Below, in pieces: positions 60,501 to 64,000 of a DNA stretch of 64,000 nt. The stretch is taken from positions 434,001 through 498,000 of the forward strand of contig CAKTDA010000002.1 in the NCBI GenBank assembly GCA_934541105.1, written 5' to 3'. Positions within the stretch are counted from its first letter, which is position 1. Each line of letters opens with the position of its first letter. The position numbers were made by a program, and so were the translations under genes. The notes under the pieces are model-generated. The model saw nothing but the letters and a program-made list of their open reading frames with translations, did no database searches and was not told the DNA's origin. Origin of the DNA: an uncultured Luteitalea sp. (GTDB lineage: Bacteria > Acidobacteriota > Vicinamibacteria > Vicinamibacterales > Vicinamibacteraceae).

Positions 60501-60764
60501 GCCGGGCATCGAGACGGTCACCGAGTAGGGCCCGATCGGCAGCGCCAGCACCTCGAAGTCGCCCGTGGCACTGGCGACGGCTTCCTGCGTGATGCCGGTG
60601 TCGAGGTTGCGCACCACGACCGTCGCCCCCGGCAGCGCTGCCTGCGACGTGTCGACGACCGCGCCGAGGATCGAGCCCTGCGTGCCGACCTGCGCCAGCG
60701 CCGGCGCCGCGCCAAGGGCCAGCACGAGCACGGATCGAATCGCGAGATCCCTGAGTGTAGACAT
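57552..60764 (-). CDS. Oar-like TonB-dependent receptor with carboxypeptidase-regulatory domain
   Basis: A 1070-residue outer-membrane receptor. Signal peptide ends at APALAQ; a CarboxypepD_reg beta domain (~27-105, GAVVDTSQAALPGATV) is followed by a plug domain (~115-230, IRELPLSTRNPVVLV) and a large barrel ending in phenylalanine. Typical of Acidobacteriota, where it takes up carbohydrates or siderophores. AGGAGG before ATG 60764 fixes the start; the frame to 60908 is noise. It heads a transcript with transporter halves, RraA-like and amidohydrolase genes. Confidence 0.9.
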   Translation of the reverse strand: MSTLRDLAIRSVLVLALGAAPALAQVGTQGSILGAVVDTSQAALPGATVVVRNLDTGITQEAVASATGDFEVLALPIGPYSVTVSMPGFKTWRMERLVLSLGQRSRIAPVLEVGDVSEEVTVEAGAPLLQTERSSVQTVIEMKQIRELPLSTRNPVVLVNLVPGMRFTGSGGPELGSTVQGFGMRSNQTEFQLDGLNANAGMDEGGMTIPNVDTIAEFSVETSSFSAENGRNPLQVIMATRSGSNEFRGTAWEFVQNDRFNARNAFATARPAKLERNQFGATLGGPIVRSRTFFFASFEGTPVRREAIFNSVVVQPAMLQGDFSSLATPIIDPQTGQPFPGNVIPTNRISAASRSFFPYLLLPNSPDGRFRAVAPVKDDTYQYTARVDHQITSGQRVYARWVMNSNDNRSPGYTPDITSTNETRQHNIGVTYTNSLTSSMLLTASGGYLKSDNRFGSPVVGIDNLVSAAGIQGIGTAGREDFVGLPNVGITGYTGFNAPWGVPGRLWSNVTNAKVGLTWLRGAHSLSAGYEFNDRSVYGRHGSHSPRGSFDFNGQYTRNGFADYLLGLTSGTRRNFPLETFGLDSSPYSGLYVQDFWKVRSNLTIGLGLRYEYWHEKSLRAGNGATFDPRIGKVIAGVDDDGGVNLSQQPVSPFLSASSVGLWVPANEVGVPNGLFKASGNLSPRLGVTWRPEGLDDFVVRGGYGLYYNSFTGNRSASSIVGLPYWTWEALSFSPLSQQRWETAWPTNPETFIQPSVGESPAWDIEPARSHQFNISVQKGLPWKSAVTVSYVGVRLRDQVSLYPYNEVAPGAYTDLQAAKPYPAFGEVNVLENRGSSNYNGLQIKWERRFSDGFSFMGAYSLAKDTSDSVAPDETGRLQPFVPGGYLKGRSPNDRRHMLWINAVYELPFGRDKRFLTSLHPVAEAFIGGWQLSGINSFVSGVPLSINVPGATLGNGWGTRANLSGDPTVSNPSATQWFNTAAFSAPDRYAYGSSPIGVVEGPATHILDLGLMKSFSLGGVRYIQVRVEAYNALNKVNLSNPGTTLGTANFGRILGAGGARTMQFGLKLSF

Positions 60765-60914
60765 GTGTCCTCCTGAAGACTCGTGCGTGACGCTTGAGAT
60801 GAACCGCATTCTCGGCAGCGCGTCGTCGGCAATCAATGCGCGCGGCGCGCGTGCTGCATGCGCCGTCCCGCCTATTGGATCCGTTGTGTCGAGCGCCCGC
60901 TGCAGCACGACGAA

Positions 60915-63725
60915 TCAGTAGCGGACGACAATCTCGTAGCGATTCGCGTCCGGGGCGGGAATGCGCACCCAGTCGGCATCCGGCTGCACGTCCTGCCACT
61001 CGCGTCCGTTCACGGTGACCGCACGGATGCGCGCGCCATCGGGATGCCGGAAGCGCACGAGCAGCGCGGACGGGCGCCGGCCGTCGACTGCCGACAACTG
61101 CACATCGGCGCGGATCTCGCCGGCAGCGGCGCGGCTCTCGATGCGCGCGTCGAGCGTGCCGTAGTACGTCGGCGCATCGGCGATCTCGATTGCCTGCCCG
61201 TCGCGCAGCCACGCACGCGGGGTCGCCTGCGCGATCAGGAGCGCGTCGTCGTCACGCTCGCGAACGAGCATGTGGCGATAGAGCTCGAACCAGGCGCCGT
61301 CGGTGCTCGGCGGGCCGAAGTACTGGCCGTGCGTCCAGCGATGCTCGACGGGCTCGAGCGCCGTGTGGCTGAACGCACTCGCGATGTAGCTGTAGAACGT
61401 GCGCACGATGGCTTCGGGCTCGTCGCGGAGCAGGTAGGCCGTGGCGTGCTGGTTGTAGACGGGCTCGTTGGCGATGCCCCAACCCTTGTAGAACAGGTTG
61501 TCCTCGTGGTCGTGCAGCAGCGCATCGCCGAGCACGCCATCGGCCGGCAGTCCCTTCAGACGCAGCAGGTGCACGGCGCCGGTGTCCACGTCGGTGGCGT
61601 ACCACTGATCCAGCAGGCGGCGCGGCGTGAGCGCCTCGGCCGGCACATAGGGCACCCACGTGCCGTCGCGCAGCTGCACGATCGGCGACTTCATCGCAGC
61701 CGCGCCGAAGCCACGCGCGATCGCGTCGCGCATCGTGCGCGCGGCGTCGCGAGCCTCGCCCGCCCGCGAGTGACCATGGCGCTCGAGCGCGCGCCCGAAG
61801 AGATCGAGGCCGGCAAAGAGGTACGCCTGGTTGAACGCCCACACGCCGCGTCCGGTGAGATCGTTCAGCGGCCCGGTGACGAGCCCGCCCGCCGGGCTTT
61901 GGTCCCGGCTGCTCGCGGCGACCTGGGCGAGGCACCAGTCGAGGGCGGCGAGCGATTGCGGCAGGAGCCGCTCGAAGGATGCGCGGTCGTGCGACAGCAG
62001 GTAGTGCTGCGCGACCGCGTAGAGCATGGCCGGCGTGTACACGTGCCAGTTGGCATACCCGCTGACGTGGCCGTCGGCTTCCTGGTTGTTGCGGAACTGC
62101 GCGCGCAGTTCCTCGCCCGAGATCGCGTGGTACCCGCGCAGGTCGTAGAGCATGTAATCCACGTAGACGGCCTGGTTGACGGGCCATGGCGTGCCGACCT
62201 GGCTGTAGGCGAAGTTCGAGTACGGCAGGTCGATCCGCACGTCCGGACCTTCACCGCCATGCCGGCGCGGCAGCCGCAGCGCATGCCACAGGTTCGCGCG
62301 GAACAGGTCGTTGACAATCGGTTCCGGCACCGTGAAGCGCGCGCCGCGATCGACGTAGGCCGACCAGAATCCGATCGTGGCTTCGCGCGCCTTCGCATGA
62401 TCGAGTGCCGCGAACGTCGCGACGTCCGCGTCGGCGACGACGGGCGACGGCAGCTTCACGACGAGGCGCCGCGTGCCATGGGCGGCAAGCGAGACGAACG
62501 CCGTGGCGTCCACCCGCTTCTGCTGCCCTTGATAGTCGGCCGTGCCGTTGACCGCCAGATCGTCGGCACCCTCGATGCCGAGCAGCACCCGGGCCCGGCC
62601 GCGTTCCCGCAGGAGCGTCGTCGCGCCCTCCCGCTCGACGACGACCGTGCCGTCGAAATAATCGGGCATCCGGCGACGATGGGTCATCGAGATCGGCACG
62701 GTCCGCGCCTCGCCGCGCAGCTCGCTCACCGTCAGCTGCTGCATCAGCACCATCGGCATGTCGCCACGCCGTTCCGTCGGGGGCCCGGCAAGTGGGTAGG
62801 CGAACTGCTCGACCTCGTACCTCAGGCCGTCCTCCTCGAACGTCGTGGTCATCACCGGCAGTCCATCCGCGAGCCGCTGCGACTTCCACGCCGGCAGGAT
62901 GCCCTTGCCCATCTCGCCGAACGCGAACCAGAAGCGCACCTTGTCGGGATTGCCCTCGTCGCTCCAGACCCCGGCGCCACGGTCGATGCCGAACTTGTGG
63001 ATGGCGCTGTCCCACGTGAGGCCGACGATGTGGCCGGGACCTCGCGTCTGCGGGTTCGTGTAGGCGGGGTGGCCCATGTCCTCCCAGCGCGCGGTGTACT
63101 GCGCGAGCGTCGCTTCCGGCTCGCTGCGCAGCCGATCGAGCATGCGCTGGCCCTTGCGCGACGCCAGGGCCCGCAGGTGCTCGTCGAACGTCGGCGGCGT
63201 GTCGCCGATCGTGACGTACACGTCGAGCGACGGAATCCACACTGCCTTCTCCGCGAGAAGCTGCGGAATCGTCACCGTGAAGCCACGCGTGCCGGCATCG
63301 TCGAGCTGGATCGTCAGCGCCGGGGCCGGCGAGTGAAATGCCGGATCGCCGAGCAGGCGGCGTGCGGTGTCGGCGTCGCTTGCGGCAATGAGGTCGGTCC
63401 ACAGCACGTGCACGTCCTGCGACGGCACGAGCGCCAGATCCGGATGCTCCACGCGCAGGCGCAGGCCGTCGCTGTCGCCGCGCCCGGCCGTCGTCCTCGC
63501 AACCTGCCGATCGAGCGCGTCACCACGCTCGAATCCCACCGCCGACACATCCCGAACCGCAAGGCCCACCGAGCCGGCAATCGAGACGCGGTGAGGCGTC
63601 GCCGCGTCCGCACGGTGGCCCCACGACACGCCAATCACGTGCGCGGACTGGGCAAGGCCAGGCGAAGCAGCGGCGCAGAGGACGACGACGCCGATGGCTG
63701 TACGGACTACGCGCGTGAGCGACAT
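60915..63725 (-). CDS. Secreted six-hairpin-type glycosidase-like protein
   Basis: A 936-residue exported protein (signal peptide ends at GLAQ). An N-terminal beta region (~30-430) precedes an (alpha/alpha)6-barrel-like part (~440-800) with PWPVNQAVYVDYMLY, a Trp-rich NWHVYTPAML and a DHEDNLFYKGWG segment. The last ~120 residues form a beta domain. It looks like a six-hairpin glycosidase, but I cannot assign a GH family or name the catalytic acid. ATG 63725 is nine bases after TACGAT. It probably acts upstream of the TonB receptor gene that follows in the same direction. Confidence 0.7.
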   Translation of the reverse strand: MSLTRVVRTAIGVVVLCAAASPGLAQSAHVIGVSWGHRADAATPHRVSIAGSVGLAVRDVSAVGFERGDALDRQVARTTAGRGDSDGLRLRVEHPDLALVPSQDVHVLWTDLIAASDADTARRLLGDPAFHSPAPALTIQLDDAGTRGFTVTIPQLLAEKAVWIPSLDVYVTIGDTPPTFDEHLRALASRKGQRMLDRLRSEPEATLAQYTARWEDMGHPAYTNPQTRGPGHIVGLTWDSAIHKFGIDRGAGVWSDEGNPDKVRFWFAFGEMGKGILPAWKSQRLADGLPVMTTTFEEDGLRYEVEQFAYPLAGPPTERRGDMPMVLMQQLTVSELRGEARTVPISMTHRRRMPDYFDGTVVVEREGATTLLRERGRARVLLGIEGADDLAVNGTADYQGQQKRVDATAFVSLAAHGTRRLVVKLPSPVVADADVATFAALDHAKAREATIGFWSAYVDRGARFTVPEPIVNDLFRANLWHALRLPRRHGGEGPDVRIDLPYSNFAYSQVGTPWPVNQAVYVDYMLYDLRGYHAISGEELRAQFRNNQEADGHVSGYANWHVYTPAMLYAVAQHYLLSHDRASFERLLPQSLAALDWCLAQVAASSRDQSPAGGLVTGPLNDLTGRGVWAFNQAYLFAGLDLFGRALERHGHSRAGEARDAARTMRDAIARGFGAAAMKSPIVQLRDGTWVPYVPAEALTPRRLLDQWYATDVDTGAVHLLRLKGLPADGVLGDALLHDHEDNLFYKGWGIANEPVYNQHATAYLLRDEPEAIVRTFYSYIASAFSHTALEPVEHRWTHGQYFGPPSTDGAWFELYRHMLVRERDDDALLIAQATPRAWLRDGQAIEIADAPTYYGTLDARIESRAAAGEIRADVQLSAVDGRRPSALLVRFRHPDGARIRAVTVNGREWQDVQPDADWVRIPAPDANRYEIVVRY

Positions 63726-63734
63726 GTGCCGCGC

Positions 63735-63740
63735 ATCGTA
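63735..63740 (-). promoter_or_regulatory. -10 hexamer TACGAT before the glycosidase-like gene
   Basis: On the minus strand TACGAT ends nine bases before ATG 63725, again a leaderless-type spacing. Confidence 0.4.
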
Positions 63741-63905
63741 TGCAGGCGGGCGGCACGCGAGAAGCCCGGCGGACGGCAGCCGTACTGTAGATTCCAGCTA
63801 ATCGGACCAGGCAGCCGTCCGGGCGTCCGTGTCGAGCGCGAGCCGGGCCGCGCCGGAGTACAAGACCATCACACCCTAGCAGGCGCCCGGAGGAACCGTC
63901 GTTCG

Positions 63906-64000
63906 ATGCGAATCGTGATTGCCGCCACGCTGGCGCTGCTCGCGCTGCCCGTCCCGTCCCTTGCGCAACGCGCGTCGCTGGTCCTGGACGGCACATGGCA
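63906..64000 (+). CDS. 5' end of a secreted protein, possibly a GH2-type glycosidase (truncated by window)
   Basis: Thirty-one codons run off the window end. ATG 63906 follows a GGAGGA ribosome site. The first ~20 residues are a signal peptide (ATLALLALPVPSLAQ); the next residues, LVLDGTW, resemble the N-terminal sugar-binding domain of beta-galactosidase/beta-glucuronidase family GH2. Too short to be sure. Divergent from the six-hairpin glycosidase gene. Confidence 0.5.
   Translation, partial: MRIVIAATLALLALPVPSLAQRASLVLDGTW

Overview
The window is a GC-rich (roughly 70%) bacterial chromosome segment with closely packed genes, many of them in overlapping ATGA, GTGA or TGATG pairs. The Oar-type TonB-dependent receptor with an N-terminal carboxypeptidase-regulatory domain, the secreted hydrolases, the three-gene Sdh set with one large membrane anchor, and the subtilisin with C-terminal WGD repeats suggest an Acidobacteriota member, most likely Vicinamibacteria (Luteitalea-like). 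That placement is inference. No rRNA, tRNA, CRISPR array, insertion sequence or prophage was seen.

Layout. 43-2752: secreted M14 carboxypeptidase and purple-acid-phosphatase-like phosphoesterase. 2980-6261: a D-threonine aldolase/D-serine dehydratase-like PLP enzyme, a solitary PduA/EutM-type microcompartment shell protein, a YbjQ protein, and a ThiO-PhhB pair. 6355-14186: an Ig-domain lipoprotein, small exported proteins, a phosphatase-like protein, an aromatic amino acid decarboxylase, two tandem beta-barrels and an aminotransferase. 14169-17457: a J-domain protein, an alpha-fucosidase and an exported phosphatase/sulfatase-fold enzyme. 17467-21942: a TPR-AAA+-Fis sigma-54 activator next to a subtilisin ending in fifteen SLVWGD repeats. 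22287-27586: a peptide-type ABC uptake system, a DapA-superfamily enzyme and a secreted EEP hydrolase. 27953-34561: a histidine operon (hisI-G-D-C-B-H-F-A) behind a complete histidine attenuator. 34620-46252: an M28 peptidase fused to an alpha/beta-hydrolase domain lacking its serine, an MFS exporter, a PIG-L deacetylase, a phosphodiester glycosidase, a PilT-like ATPase, an amidohydrolase and VapBC. 46295-52698: a zinc-ribbon protein, purE-purK, a TPR protein and sdhC-A-B. 52862-64000: a catabolic cluster of deacylase, enolase-superfamily enzyme, amidohydrolase, RraA-like aldolase, split DMT transporter, TonB receptor and two secreted glycosidase-like genes.

Regulation. About a dozen first-of-operon genes have a TAnnnT -10 hexamer ending only 5-10 bases before the start codon, which suggests leaderless transcripts. 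Others, mostly exported proteins, carry strong Shine-Dalgarno sequences. The best findings are: the histidine attenuator with all three alternative helices; the orphan shell protein beside an enzyme family that can make acetaldehyde; the leaderless-promoter pattern; the sigma-54 activator/subtilisin pair with a candidate -24/-12 promoter; the nucleophile-less hydrolase domain fused to M28; and 7-bp repeat arrays placed one base after stop codons.
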